From Croceimicrobium sp965658965 (GTDB lineage: Bacteria > Bacteroidota > Bacteroidia > Flavobacteriales > Schleiferiaceae), in NCBI GenBank assembly GCA_965658965.1, contig CBFHVV010000112.1, positions 1-7,657 of the forward strand: a stretch of DNA of 7,657 nucleotides, in the 5' to 3' direction. The notes beneath the pieces are model-generated. The model made no database searches. It saw only the letters and a list, made by a program, of their open reading frames with translations, and was not told the DNA's origin. A program made the position numbers and the translations under genes. This document shows positions 1 through 7,054 of this stretch, piece after piece (the stretch's first letter is position 1; every line of letters starts with the position of its first letter).

Positions 1-1914
1 GAGAAAGGGAAGTCGCGGATTCAGGCCGCAGTAGATGGCACCTTGGAAGTTTTACCGGCAGTAATTTCTGCTGTATTAACTACTATCATTGCCTTTTCTA
101 CCTTCTTTTACATCAATGGTCGAGCGGGAGATTTTTTCTCAGAAATGTCTTTTATTGTAATCGCTACCCTGGGCGTTTCTCTTATTGAAGCTTTAATTAT
201 ACTGCCTTCGCATATTGGCCACTCAAAGGCTTTGACCCATAAGTACAAGAAAAATGCCTTAGAACGCGGTCTAGAAAAAGGCTTGTATAAAGTTCGTGAG
301 AAATTCTACAAACCCATTTTAGAATTTGCCTTGCGCTATAAGTTTCTGGTTTTCTCTTTTGCCTTAGCGCTCTTTTTAATTACGATTGGAGCCATGGAGG
401 GGAAAATCGTAAAAATCAGCTATTTCCCTTTTATTGACCGCGATAATTTTGCGGTAAACCTAAAAATGCCCGCGGGTACGCGTAGCGATGTTACCGATAC
501 TTACCTCAATAGGGTGCGCCTTGCGGCAGATGCGGTAAATGATAGTTTACGTCCCATTATTCCGGGGGAAAAGGATGTAATCCGCTTGGTGGAACAGAGT
601 TTAGGGCCAAGCAGCAACGAAGGAAGTCTAGATATAATCTTACTCAACTCGGAGGAAAGGTTAATCAGTAGCACAGTAGTAGTTAATGCTTTGCGGAAGA
701 AAACCGGGCCCATTTACGAGGCAGAAAACATCACCTTTGGAACAGTAGGCGCTTTTGGTAAACCGGTATCTGTGTCTTTACTGGCTAATGATTACGAAAA
801 GCTTAATGAAGCTAAGAATCGCTTAAAAACTGCGATGGGGGAAATTCCCGATTTGCGCGATATTATAGACAGCGATTTAGAAGGGGTACGTGAAATTGAT
901 ATTGAATTAAAAGAAAAGGCCTACCTCTTGGGCTTAACACCAGCTTCGGTAATGAGCCAGGTTCGTAATGGCTTTTTTGGACTGGAAGTGCAGCGTTTGC
1001 AGATAGATGAAGATGAAATTAAAGTTTGGACGCGCTACGATGACGAAACGCGAGGCTCACTTTACAATTTAGAGGATATGTTTATTCGCAGTCCGCAAGG
1101 CGGTAAATACCCACTGCGTGATATTGCTAATTATGAGATTAGCCGCGGAACGCTTACGATTAACCACCTTGATGGCGCTCGTCAAATTACAGTAGAAGCA
1201 GATTTAGTGGACCCAAATGGGTCTGCGCCCGATATGATTGCCAGAGTGCGCGATGAACTATTGCCCCCTATTTTAGAAGATTATCCAGAAATTGAAGTGC
1301 TTTACGAAGGCCAAAATCGCGAAGCCCAGAAAACTATTAAGTCTGCTAAAATGGTATTACCGCTTGTTTTGGTGCTGATCATTTTGGTAATCACCTTCAC
1401 TTTTCGAAGCTTTTACCAAGCGGTGGTGATTTTCACCTTAATCCCTCTCAGCTTAGTAGGAGTTGCTTGGGGCCATTATTTACATGGCTTGCCCTTAAGT
1501 ATCTTCTCCTTTTTAGGGGTAATTGCCCTAATTGGGGTAATTGTAAACGACTCTTTAGTATTGGTAAGTAAGATGAATAACTATTTAAAAGAAGGATTGG
1601 ATTTCGCAGATGCGGTGGCGCATGCGGGACTCTCTCGTTTTCGAGCGATTCTTTTAACTAGTGCCACTACCATTGCTGGATTGGCGCCGCTTATTTTAGA
1701 GAAAAGCGTGCAAGCTCAATTTTTAATCCCTATGGCGATTTCTTTGGCCTATGGCATTTTAATGGCCACTTTTTTAACGCTGGTTTTATTGCCTGTTTTA
1801 CTAAGTTACCTCAACCACGCGAAGGTTTATGGCCTGTGGTTTTGGTCGGGAAATAAACCGAGCCACGAAGAAGTTGAGCCAGCCGTAATTGAAATGGAAA
1901 GTGAACATGATTAG
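1..1914 (+). CDS. RND efflux transporter permease, C-terminal part (5' truncated by window edge)
   Basis: Inner-membrane proton-driven pump subunit of the AcrB/MexB (RND) superfamily, which exports drugs or other amphiphiles through a periplasmic adaptor and a TolC-type channel. The frame is open from base 1, so the gene starts off-window and the TTG at 43 is not its start. 637 codons are visible against roughly 1,040 for the family. Residues ~15-72 are a hydrophobic pair matching TM5-6 (LPAVISAVLTTIIAFSTFF). TM7 lies at ~114-132, followed by the second periplasmic porter/docking half (~135-450) and five more helices (~450-605), with the conserved GVIVNDSLVLV at 512-522 and RFRAILLTSATTIAGLAPLI at ~546-565. 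The TM4 segment with the proton-relay acidic residues should lie just left of the window, so activity cannot be judged. The tail (about 605-637) is hydrophilic and acidic. The stop overlaps the downstream tolC-like gene by 8 bases, indicating one operon. Family is certain; substrate is unknown. Confidence 0.95.
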   Translation, partial: EKGKSRIQAAVDGTLEVLPAVISAVLTTIIAFSTFFYINGRAGDFFSEMSFIVIATLGVSLIEALIILPSHIGHSKALTHKYKKNALERGLEKGLYKVREKFYKPILEFALRYKFLVFSFALALFLITIGAMEGKIVKISYFPFIDRDNFAVNLKMPAGTRSDVTDTYLNRVRLAADAVNDSLRPIIPGEKDVIRLVEQSLGPSSNEGSLDIILLNSEERLISSTVVVNALRKKTGPIYEAENITFGTVGAFGKPVSVSLLANDYEKLNEAKNRLKTAMGEIPDLRDIIDSDLEGVREIDIELKEKAYLLGLTPASVMSQVRNGFFGLEVQRLQIDEDEIKVWTRYDDETRGSLYNLEDMFIRSPQGGKYPLRDIANYEISRGTLTINHLDGARQITVEADLVDPNGSAPDMIARVRDELLPPILEDYPEIEVLYEGQNREAQKTIKSAKMVLPLVLVLIILVITFTFRSFYQAVVIFTLIPLSLVGVAWGHYLHGLPLSIFSFLGVIALIGVIVNDSLVLVSKMNNYLKEGLDFADAVAHAGLSRFRAILLTSATTIAGLAPLILEKSVQAQFLIPMAISLAYGILMATFLTLVLLPVLLSYLNHAKVYGLWFWSGNKPSHEEVEPAVIEMESEHD

Positions 1915-3238
1915 ATATATCCTTCCTGTAGTACTCTTAATAAGTTTAAGCATCTCGGCGCAAGCCCAAAAAGTATTGAGCTTAAAAAAAGCCGTGGCCA
2001 TTGCTTTAGAGCAAAACCTGAGCATAAAGGTGGCGGAGCAAGATTTACGCATTGCCGATAAAAACAATAATTGGGGCAATGCTGGCTTTTTACCCCAAAT
2101 TAGTGCTAATGGCTCTTACAATCATTCGGAGACCGATCAAGACCAGCGATTGGCAGTAGGTGGCGATGGGGCACCCCTGGTGGAGCAAAGTTTTAACAAT
2201 GCGGTATCGGATAATTTTCAGGCGGGTGTAAATGCTAATTATGTGCTTTTTGATGGACTGGGTCGTTTAAATAATTTAAGACGCCTTCAGCTGCAGCAAG
2301 ACCTATCTGATGTACAATTGCGCTTTACCATAGAAAATGTATTATTAAATGTATTTAATGCCTATTATAATTTAGCGCGTCAAGAAGAGTTAATGCAAAT
2401 TGCGAAAGAGTCTATCGCGCTTTCCTTAGAACGCTATGAACGGGCGGATATAGCCCAAGAACTAGGCACGGCCAGCCGCTTGGAAACTCTAAGTGCTTTA
2501 GTGGATTTAAGGAGAGATAGTGTAAGCTTTTTAAACAATCAGCGCGACTTTCAGCAAGGTATGCGACAGCTTAATTTACTCTTGAAATTTCCCGTAGACA
2601 GCAACCTAAGAGTAGATACCCTGGTAGAGCTTAGGGCTGATTTGGAGTACGTGCCGCTTCATCAATCGGCTATGCAAAACAATGCTGCGATTGTGCAAGC
2701 GCAAATGAACCGAAGCTTACAAGAGAAAAACCTCAACCTGGCTTGGAGCGACCGCATGCCTGAGCTTTCTGCCAATGCAGGATACAATTATAGCCGTCAA
2801 GAAAATGAAGGTGGCTTTTTAAGATTAAGTCAGTCTACCGGTTGGCAATATGGACTAAATGCGCAATGGAATATTTTTAATAGCTATCGCAGTCAAACTG
2901 CCGTTGAGGTGGCACGCATTGAGGTTTTTAAATCCGATCTGGCCACCGAGCAAGCCCGGCAGCAATTAAAAACCGATTTGGCCAATGCTTGGCTGGATTA
3001 TAAACATGCCCAAAAAATTGCGGCCATGGAAAAGCGCAATTTAGCGGTGGCTCAGCTTAATTTTGAGCGCACCCAAGAAGCTTATCGCTTGGGCCAAGTG
3101 AATAATGTACAGTTGCGCGAGGCCCAGCTTAATTATATCAACTCCAAAGCGGCCCTTAATAATTTAGAATATCAGGCAAAAGTGGCCGAGATAGAATTGC
3201 AAAGGGTAGCCGGGACTTTAATGGCGGGGGTGAAATAA
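1907..3238 (+). CDS. TolC family outer membrane efflux protein
   Basis: Outer-membrane channel partner of the RND pump just upstream. I chose the ATG at 1907 (443 residues) because it places a clean Sec signal peptide at the N-terminus: MIRY, then a hydrophobic core LPVVLLISLSI, then AQA with cleavage expected after residue 20. A TTG at 1889 would add six residues (MKWKVN) before this and is less likely. The mature protein shows the internal duplication of the outer membrane efflux protein (OEP) family. Half one (~22-226) begins LSLKKAVAIALEQNLSIKVA and has FLPQISANGSYNHS at 61-74. Half two (~250-436) has the parallel RMPELSANAGYNYS at 283-296 and the typical helical motif EAYRLGQVNNVQLREAQLNY at 391-410. 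Long amphipathic coiled-coil helices and alternating beta segments fit the TolC fold, and length is normal. It overlaps the permease stop by 8 bases, suggesting translational coupling. It could be named TolC/OprM-like; the substrate cannot be inferred. Confidence 0.94.
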   Translation: MIRYILPVVLLISLSISAQAQKVLSLKKAVAIALEQNLSIKVAEQDLRIADKNNNWGNAGFLPQISANGSYNHSETDQDQRLAVGGDGAPLVEQSFNNAVSDNFQAGVNANYVLFDGLGRLNNLRRLQLQQDLSDVQLRFTIENVLLNVFNAYYNLARQEELMQIAKESIALSLERYERADIAQELGTASRLETLSALVDLRRDSVSFLNNQRDFQQGMRQLNLLLKFPVDSNLRVDTLVELRADLEYVPLHQSAMQNNAAIVQAQMNRSLQEKNLNLAWSDRMPELSANAGYNYSRQENEGGFLRLSQSTGWQYGLNAQWNIFNSYRSQTAVEVARIEVFKSDLATEQARQQLKTDLANAWLDYKHAQKIAAMEKRNLAVAQLNFERTQEAYRLGQVNNVQLREAQLNYINSKAALNNLEYQAKVAEIELQRVAGTLMAGVK

Positions 3239-3391
3239 GTTTCCATCCGCAAAAAAATCTACTGGAGCATTAATTGTGTAAGCTAAAATCTGCTGCTAGA
3301 TTAATGACGGGGTCGGACCATGACTGCATTATTATGGTTATCCGCAAACCTAAACCGCTATCTCTAGTTAAAAAAAACACCTACTAACCTG
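3239..3391. other. Noncoding stretch between tolC-like gene and toxin-antitoxin module
   Basis: No credible gene, RNA or strong terminator is visible here. The stretch has more stops and less codon structure than its flanks. Two weak hairpins occur: AATCT/AGATT arms at 3287-3291 and 3298-3302, and ACCAT/ATGGT arms at 3317-3321 and 3334-3338. Neither is followed by a T tract, so transcription termination after the efflux operon is not explained by an obvious intrinsic site. The regulatory elements of the next module begin at about 3392. Confidence 0.5.
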
Positions 3392-3409
3392 AGTTACTAG
3401 CTAGCAACT
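3392..3409. promoter_or_regulatory. 18-bp imperfect palindrome, candidate antitoxin operator
   Basis: The sequence AGTTACTAGCTAGCAACT is an inverted repeat centred on CTAGCTAG, with one mismatched pair (bases 3396 and 3405). It lies directly upstream of the proposed -33 element of the toxin-antitoxin operon. Type II antitoxins commonly repress their own operon by binding palindromes at the promoter, so this is a reasonable operator candidate. The palindrome is seen; the function is inferred. Confidence 0.4.
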
Positions 3410-3411
3410 GG

Positions 3412-3442
3412 TATGTCTGACATATAAAATCAATTATATTTG
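3412..3442 (+). promoter_or_regulatory. Putative Bacteroidota-type promoter of the toxin-antitoxin operon
   Basis: TATATTTG at 3435-3442 matches the Bacteroidota housekeeping -7 consensus TAnnTTTG exactly. A TATG at 3412-3415, three of four matches to the -33 TTTG, sits 19 bases upstream, which is the usual spacing. Transcription would start near 3448, leaving a leader of roughly 80-100 bases before the antitoxin start. The element precedes the only plus-strand genes downstream, which supports the assignment. Confidence 0.45.
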
Positions 3443-3544
3443 AGAACTCAGTAATTGTAATAAGAAGACAAATAATGATTACTATCTCCGTAGCTGAAAA
3501 CTAATCAGTCTATGAAGCTGACTTAAATGATGAAATTTAGGATT

Positions 3545-3775
3545 ATGAATTTACAATACATCTCAGACAGCAAAGGTCAAACCACTGGTGTTTTTATTCC
3601 TATTAATGAATGGAACGACCTTAAAAGTAGGTACAAGAATATTGAGCAAGAAGAGGTTAATGCTCCTGAGTGGCATAAGGATTTAGTTTTAAAGCGGCTT
3701 GAAGCACATCAACAAAACCCGAACTCTGCTCTAGATTTCGACTCTAGCATGAACGACATTGATAATGAGCTTTAA
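3545..3775 (+). CDS. Type II toxin-antitoxin system antitoxin (addiction module protein)
   Basis: Small acidic protein predicted to bind and neutralise the ParE-like toxin encoded immediately downstream, and probably to repress the operon. From the ATG at 3545 it has 76 residues and begins MNLQYISDSKGQTTGVFIPI, a beta-hairpin-like start resembling short Bacteroidota antitoxins found beside RelE/ParE toxins. The middle (~20-50) is charged and helical. The C-terminus (ALDFDSSMNDIDNEL) is strongly acidic, as expected for the part that wraps a basic toxin. An in-frame ATG at 3527, directly after a TAA, would add MMKFRI. I prefer 3545 because the recognisable domain starts there, but neither start has a well-spaced Shine-Dalgarno site (AGGA at 3539-3542 is only two bases from the ATG). 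The stop overlaps the toxin start by one base. Assignment rests mainly on gene pairing plus sequence resemblance; the exact antitoxin family is uncertain. Confidence 0.8.
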   Translation: MNLQYISDSKGQTTGVFIPINEWNDLKSRYKNIEQEEVNAPEWHKDLVLKRLEAHQQNPNSALDFDSSMNDIDNEL

Positions 3776-4071
3776 TGTACAAGGTTTTAATCCATCCCTT
3801 GGCGAAGGAAGACATTAGGGAGGCTGCCACTTGGTACGATAAACAACAGAAAGAATTAGGCAAAAGATTTACGACTGAGGTTCGTGATGCGGTTTATTTT
3901 ATCAAACAAAACCCAAAAGCTTCAAATGTGCGTTACAGCGATGTCAGAACTGCTGTTTTAAACATATTTCCCTTTATGGTTCACTTTAAAGTAGAGGAGG
4001 AAAGCCAAACCATAATCATTTTAGCGGTGCTGCACACCAGTCGAAACCCTGAAATATGGAAGAAAAGATAA
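3775..4071 (+). CDS. Type II toxin-antitoxin system RelE/ParE family toxin
   Basis: 98-residue toxin of the RelE/ParE superfamily, whose members either cleave mRNA at the ribosome (RelE type) or poison DNA gyrase (ParE type). The family pattern runs the whole length: an N-terminal strand YKVLIHPLAKEDI, a helix EAATWYDKQQKELGKRF (~17-33) with the typical WY and LGxRF, then IKQNPKA (~43-49), the strands VRTAVLNIFPFMVHF, and the closing signature AVLHTSRNPEIWKKR at 84-98. Length is normal and I see no frameshift. Start ATG at 3775 overlaps the antitoxin stop (TAATG), the usual coupling in these operons. The sequence resembles the ParE-like group more than canonical RelE, but target choice cannot be made from sequence. 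A terminator follows at 4149. Confidence 0.9.
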   Translation: MYKVLIHPLAKEDIREAATWYDKQQKELGKRFTTEVRDAVYFIKQNPKASNVRYSDVRTAVLNIFPFMVHFKVEEESQTIIILAVLHTSRNPEIWKKR

Positions 4072-4148
4072 TGTTAGCGCACTCTGATTAGAAAACACTG
4101 AAAAAAAGGTCTAAATGAAGTCTTGCTAATCCAAGAGCACAACATAGT

Positions 4149-4185
4149 AAAAGCGACGAGAGATAAACTTCTACCGTCGCTTTTT
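4149..4185. terminator. Bidirectional intrinsic terminator between convergent genes
   Basis: AAAAGCGACG at 4149-4158 and CGTCGCTTTT at 4175-4184 are perfect 10-bp complementary arms around a 16-base loop (4159-4174). The GC-rich core GCGACG/CGTCGC runs straight into TTTTT at 4181-4185 on the plus strand. On the minus strand the complement of AAAA at 4149-4152 gives a T run too. The hairpin is 77 bases past the toxin stop and 10 bases past the transporter stop, so it can end both transcripts. Confidence 0.85.
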
Positions 4186-4194
4186 AATTTATAA

Positions 4195-5640
4195 TTAAGC
4201 CTTCGAAACCGCCGCTTCCTGCGCTTCGATATATTTAGCTTCTCCAAATAAGGGCTCTTTAATACGCAGGGTAAGCAAGGCTGCGAGTATAAATAATACC
4301 CCGCCAAAGGCTAGGTAATAAATAGCAAAATCGTCGAATAAGGCATGTACAATCGGACCGCCAATTAGGGCATTAATAATTTGCGGAATTACAATAAAGA
4401 AATTGAAGATTCCCATATAAACTCCCATTTTGGCGGGAGGCAAACTATCGATAAGTAAAGCATAAGGCATAGAAAGAATACTTGCCCAAGCAAAGCCGAT
4501 GCCTACCATGCTTAAGATGAGCCAATAAGGATCGCTAATAAAGTACATGGAAATCAAGCCTATTCCCCCAGATAATAAGGCAATAATGTGTACAAACTTT
4601 CTACTGGTAGCTTTGGCGAGGGGATTTAGTAAGAAGGCAAAGCCTAAGGCAAAAGCATTATACCAACCAAACAAAAAACTTGCTTGATCGCCCGCTGTAT
4701 TAAACCCTAAGGAATGAGTATCATCTGGGCTTAAACCGTAATGGTGTGTGGCTAAAGCAGAGGTGGTATACACCCACATGGTAAACAGACCAAACCAAGA
4801 GAAGAACTGCACTAAGCCTAATCTTTTCATGCGGGTAGGCATTTTCCAAGCATCGCGAAAAATATCGCTCATCGGAGACTTCTCAGTCTTAGCTTCACCC
4901 GTGCCTCCCTGATATTTGTGAAACTCTTCTGGTGGATACTCTTTTACCGTAACAATCGTGTACAAAATGGTCGCCATCAAAATGAAGGCTCCCACGTAAA
5001 AAGACCAAATAACATTGGGGGTTACCGAACCTGCGGGAGCGGTATTCGCTATCCCGAACCAGTTGGTTAAAATCCAAGGCATAAAAGAGCCTAAGATGGC
5101 TCCCGCGCTAATTAAAATAGTTTGTACCCCAAAGCCTAAAGTCCCCTGACTTTTAGGTAACATATCTCCCACCAAGGCACGAAAAGGCTCCATCGAGATA
5201 TTAAAAGAAACATCCATTAAGGCTAAAAAGGCAATGCCAATCCATAAAATAGCGGAGATACCGATGAAGTCGGTGGCACTCATAGATTCACCCGCCACGA
5301 TATTGGCATTAGGCAGAAAGATTAAACCCAAACTAGCGAGAATTGCTCCGACTAAAAAATAGGGTTTACGGCGGCCTAATTTCCCCCAAGTATTATCGCC
5401 CATGTGTCCGATAATGGGCTGAACAATTAAACCGGTGAGAGGCGCCACAATCCAAAACCAGCTTAACTGATGCACGTCGGCACCAAAGTTGGCTAGGATT
5501 CTACTCGCATTACCATTTTGCAAACCAAAACCCATTTGTATCCCCATAAAACCCATACTGAGGTTAATGATGGCACGCATGCTTAATTTTGGCTTTTCTA
5601 AGGCCGCGGTTTGGGCGGCATCAAAATTGGGACTGCTCAT
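4195..5640 (-). CDS. MFS transporter, SLC45/GPH-like, probable maltose/maltodextrin carrier
   Basis: Inner-membrane secondary transporter of 481 residues with about 12 hydrophobic helices, probably a sugar:proton symporter. The loop between helices 2 and 3 carries an MFS motif-A variant, GHMGDNTWGKLGRRKPYF at 78-95, close to the form in plant sucrose and animal SLC45 carriers. Other features shared with that group are DVSFNISMEPFRALVGDML at 143-161 and GIGFAWASILSMPYALLIDS at 380-399, followed by MGVYMGIFNFFIVIPQII. A hydrophilic central loop (~233-270) separates the two six-helix halves. It starts 18 bases after the GH13 lipoprotein gene and is the last gene of the operon, ending 10 bases before the terminator. 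In Bacteroidota such carriers are commonly found with GH13 amylases in maltose/starch clusters, so maltose or short maltodextrins are the likely substrate. That is inference from context; sucrose or another alpha-glucoside is possible. Confidence 0.88.
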   Translation of the reverse strand: MSSPNFDAAQTAALEKPKLSMRAIINLSMGFMGIQMGFGLQNGNASRILANFGADVHQLSWFWIVAPLTGLIVQPIIGHMGDNTWGKLGRRKPYFLVGAILASLGLIFLPNANIVAGESMSATDFIGISAILWIGIAFLALMDVSFNISMEPFRALVGDMLPKSQGTLGFGVQTILISAGAILGSFMPWILTNWFGIANTAPAGSVTPNVIWSFYVGAFILMATILYTIVTVKEYPPEEFHKYQGGTGEAKTEKSPMSDIFRDAWKMPTRMKRLGLVQFFSWFGLFTMWVYTTSALATHHYGLSPDDTHSLGFNTAGDQASFLFGWYNAFALGFAFLLNPLAKATSRKFVHIIALLSGGIGLISMYFISDPYWLILSMVGIGFAWASILSMPYALLIDSLPPAKMGVYMGIFNFFIVIPQIINALIGGPIVHALFDDFAIYYLAFGGVLFILAALLTLRIKEPLFGEAKYIEAQEAAVSKA

Positions 5641-5658
5641 AGCTATCGCTTTATTAAA

Positions 5659-7041
5659 TTATAGAGTAGTTGTAGTGATCAGCTTAAAGCTATGGGCAGG
5701 GATATTCAGGTCTGCACTTACTGCCTCCCCGTTCATCACATCCTTATATTGCGCATCTCCCGAAAGGGGTGCTTGAGCGCTAAAATTTTGATCACCTAAG
5801 TTTACATATACCAAGAGTTCGGCATTGTCTTTCATGCGTTTAAAAGCATACACCCGATCGTTATCAGTTCCTATTCTTTCAAATCCGCCTTGCTCAGCAC
5901 CGTTTATCAAAGTGGGGTGCTCTAATTTAAGATGGGTTAATTTGGTATAAAACTCCGTTTGACTGCTGTCGCTCCAATCGATATGCTCTTTTTCAAAAAA
6001 GGCCAAGCGCTTGTTCAAACCCGCCTCTTGTCCGCTATAAATTAAAGGCATACTCTGCGGCAGAGTGCTGGCTAAAACATGAAAATTTTGACCGTTGGGG
6101 CCCATACGCTCGCCTACCGTTCCGTTCCAGCTATTCTCATCATGGTTGGTGATAAAGAACATGCGGTAATCGTCTTTGCTATACAGTGAATCTTGCTTCG
6201 CTAGGTAGTAATCAATTTCATTTACCGATTTGTGACCTTTAGCAATGTCGTTCATTAAATGGTGTAATTCCCAGCCGTAGCTCATGTCAAAAGCTTTAGC
6301 GTGAAACTCTGGGCCTTCCGCCTCGGCAAGCATAAACATAGGTTTTAGCGTTTCTAGGCGAAGGCGAGCACTATCCCAAAAGTCCATTGGCACCATCATG
6401 GCCATATCGCAACGAAAGCCATCGATGTCGGCTTCACGTACCCAAAAGAGCATATCCTCTTCCATGGCCTTACGCATCTCGTAATTATCATAATTAAGAT
6501 CCGCTACATCGCTCCAGTCTTCTACGGGTGCAATTACTTCTCCTTGCTCGTTTTGCGAATACCAATCGCGGTGAGTATCCATCCAGGTGTGATCCCAAGA
6601 AGTATGGTTCGCCACCCAGTCTAAAATTACCTTCATGTCGCGTTTATGCGCTTCATTAACTAGATTTTTAAAATCTTCTAAGGTGCCAAACTCAGGATTA
6701 GTAGAAGCATAATCGGCGATAGAATAATAACTCCCTAAGCTGCCCTTGCGCTTTTCCTGCCCGATTGGTTGAATAGGCATGATCCACAAAATTTTCACAC
6801 CTATCTGCTGTAAGCGGTCCAGATGTTCTGTAAAGGCATTAAAAGTCCCTTCGGGGGTATATTGACGGATATTTACTTCGTAGATAGAGGCTTGTTTACT
6901 CCAAGCCGGGGTGTTCTTTGTCATAATTGTAGTTGGTTCTGTACTGGTCTTTTCTTCTGCGGTAGACACATTCGTTTTTTCTGCGGGGCTGTTGCAGGCG
7001 CTTAAGCTAGCGGCTAGGCCCAAGGCTAAAAGTTTTTTCAT
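5659..7041 (-). CDS. GH13 alpha-amylase family lipoprotein
   Basis: Predicted envelope-anchored alpha-glucan hydrolase of 460 residues. I chose the ATG at 7041 because it gives a lipoprotein signal: MKKLLALGLAASLSAC with lipobox LSAC and the lipidated cysteine at 16. An ATG at 7068 would add nine residues (MPITNTPTI) and overlap the upstream gene. A Ser/Thr/Glu-rich linker (~17-44) precedes the (beta/alpha)8 catalytic domain, which starts at WSKQASIYEVNIRQYTPEGT. All four GH13 regions are present: I DWVANH at 141-146, II GFRCD at 208-212 (nucleophile D212), III FMLAEAEG with acid E240, and IV FITNHD ending at 301 (stabiliser D301). A short beta-rich C-terminal domain (~385-460) follows. Residues after the cysteine (NSPAEK) do not look like the acidic surface-export signal of Bacteroidota lipoproteins, so a periplasmic site is more likely than the cell surface. 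It lies 13 bases after the other GH13 gene and 18 before the MFS gene. Exact specificity within GH13 is open. Confidence 0.92.
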   Translation of the reverse strand: MKKLLALGLAASLSACNSPAEKTNVSTAEEKTSTEPTTIMTKNTPAWSKQASIYEVNIRQYTPEGTFNAFTEHLDRLQQIGVKILWIMPIQPIGQEKRKGSLGSYYSIADYASTNPEFGTLEDFKNLVNEAHKRDMKVILDWVANHTSWDHTWMDTHRDWYSQNEQGEVIAPVEDWSDVADLNYDNYEMRKAMEEDMLFWVREADIDGFRCDMAMMVPMDFWDSARLRLETLKPMFMLAEAEGPEFHAKAFDMSYGWELHHLMNDIAKGHKSVNEIDYYLAKQDSLYSKDDYRMFFITNHDENSWNGTVGERMGPNGQNFHVLASTLPQSMPLIYSGQEAGLNKRLAFFEKEHIDWSDSSQTEFYTKLTHLKLEHPTLINGAEQGGFERIGTDNDRVYAFKRMKDNAELLVYVNLGDQNFSAQAPLSGDAQYKDVMNGEAVSADLNIPAHSFKLITTTTL

Positions 7042-7054
7042 GATAGTAGGTGTA

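Noticed and set aside
43..45. TTG as a start of the RND permease
   Set aside because: The frame is open to base 1 with family-like residues (EKGKSRIQAAVDGT) before it, so the gene is simply truncated by the window edge.
501..713. 70-codon minus-strand open frame
   Set aside because: It lies wholly antisense inside the RND permease gene and has no recognisable domain or signal.
1801..2079. 92-codon minus-strand open frame across the permease-tolC junction
   Set aside because: It is antisense to two well-supported genes, and its composition looks like a reverse-strand shadow.
3287..3302. Small hairpin AATCT/AGATT as a terminator for the efflux operon
   Set aside because: Only 5 bp, AT-rich, and no T tract follows.
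3245..3348. 9-bp direct repeat ATCCGCAAA at 3245-3253 and 3340-3348
   Set aside because: Short, only two copies 95 bases apart, no target-site or attachment context; likely chance.
3475..3504. 9-codon open frame ATG...TAA upstream of the antitoxin (MITISVAEN)
   Set aside because: Too short and without ribosome-site support or similarity to a known leader peptide; it could be a leader but nothing shows it.
4121..4136. Hairpin TCTTG/CAAGA between the toxin gene and the main terminator
   Set aside because: Five-base stem with no T tract; the 10-bp hairpin at 4149-4184 explains termination.
4074..4307. 77-codon minus-strand open frame over the terminator and transporter 3' end
   Set aside because: It reads through the terminator hairpin and overlaps the transporter gene in another frame; its basic, Arg/Lys-rich translation lacks any domain.
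5489..5776. 95-codon plus-strand open frame
   Set aside because: It is antisense to the transporter 5' end and the GH13 3' end; its apparent membrane segment mirrors the opposite-strand codons.
6823..7005. 60-codon plus-strand open frame
   Set aside because: It is antisense within the GH13 lipoprotein gene with no support of its own.
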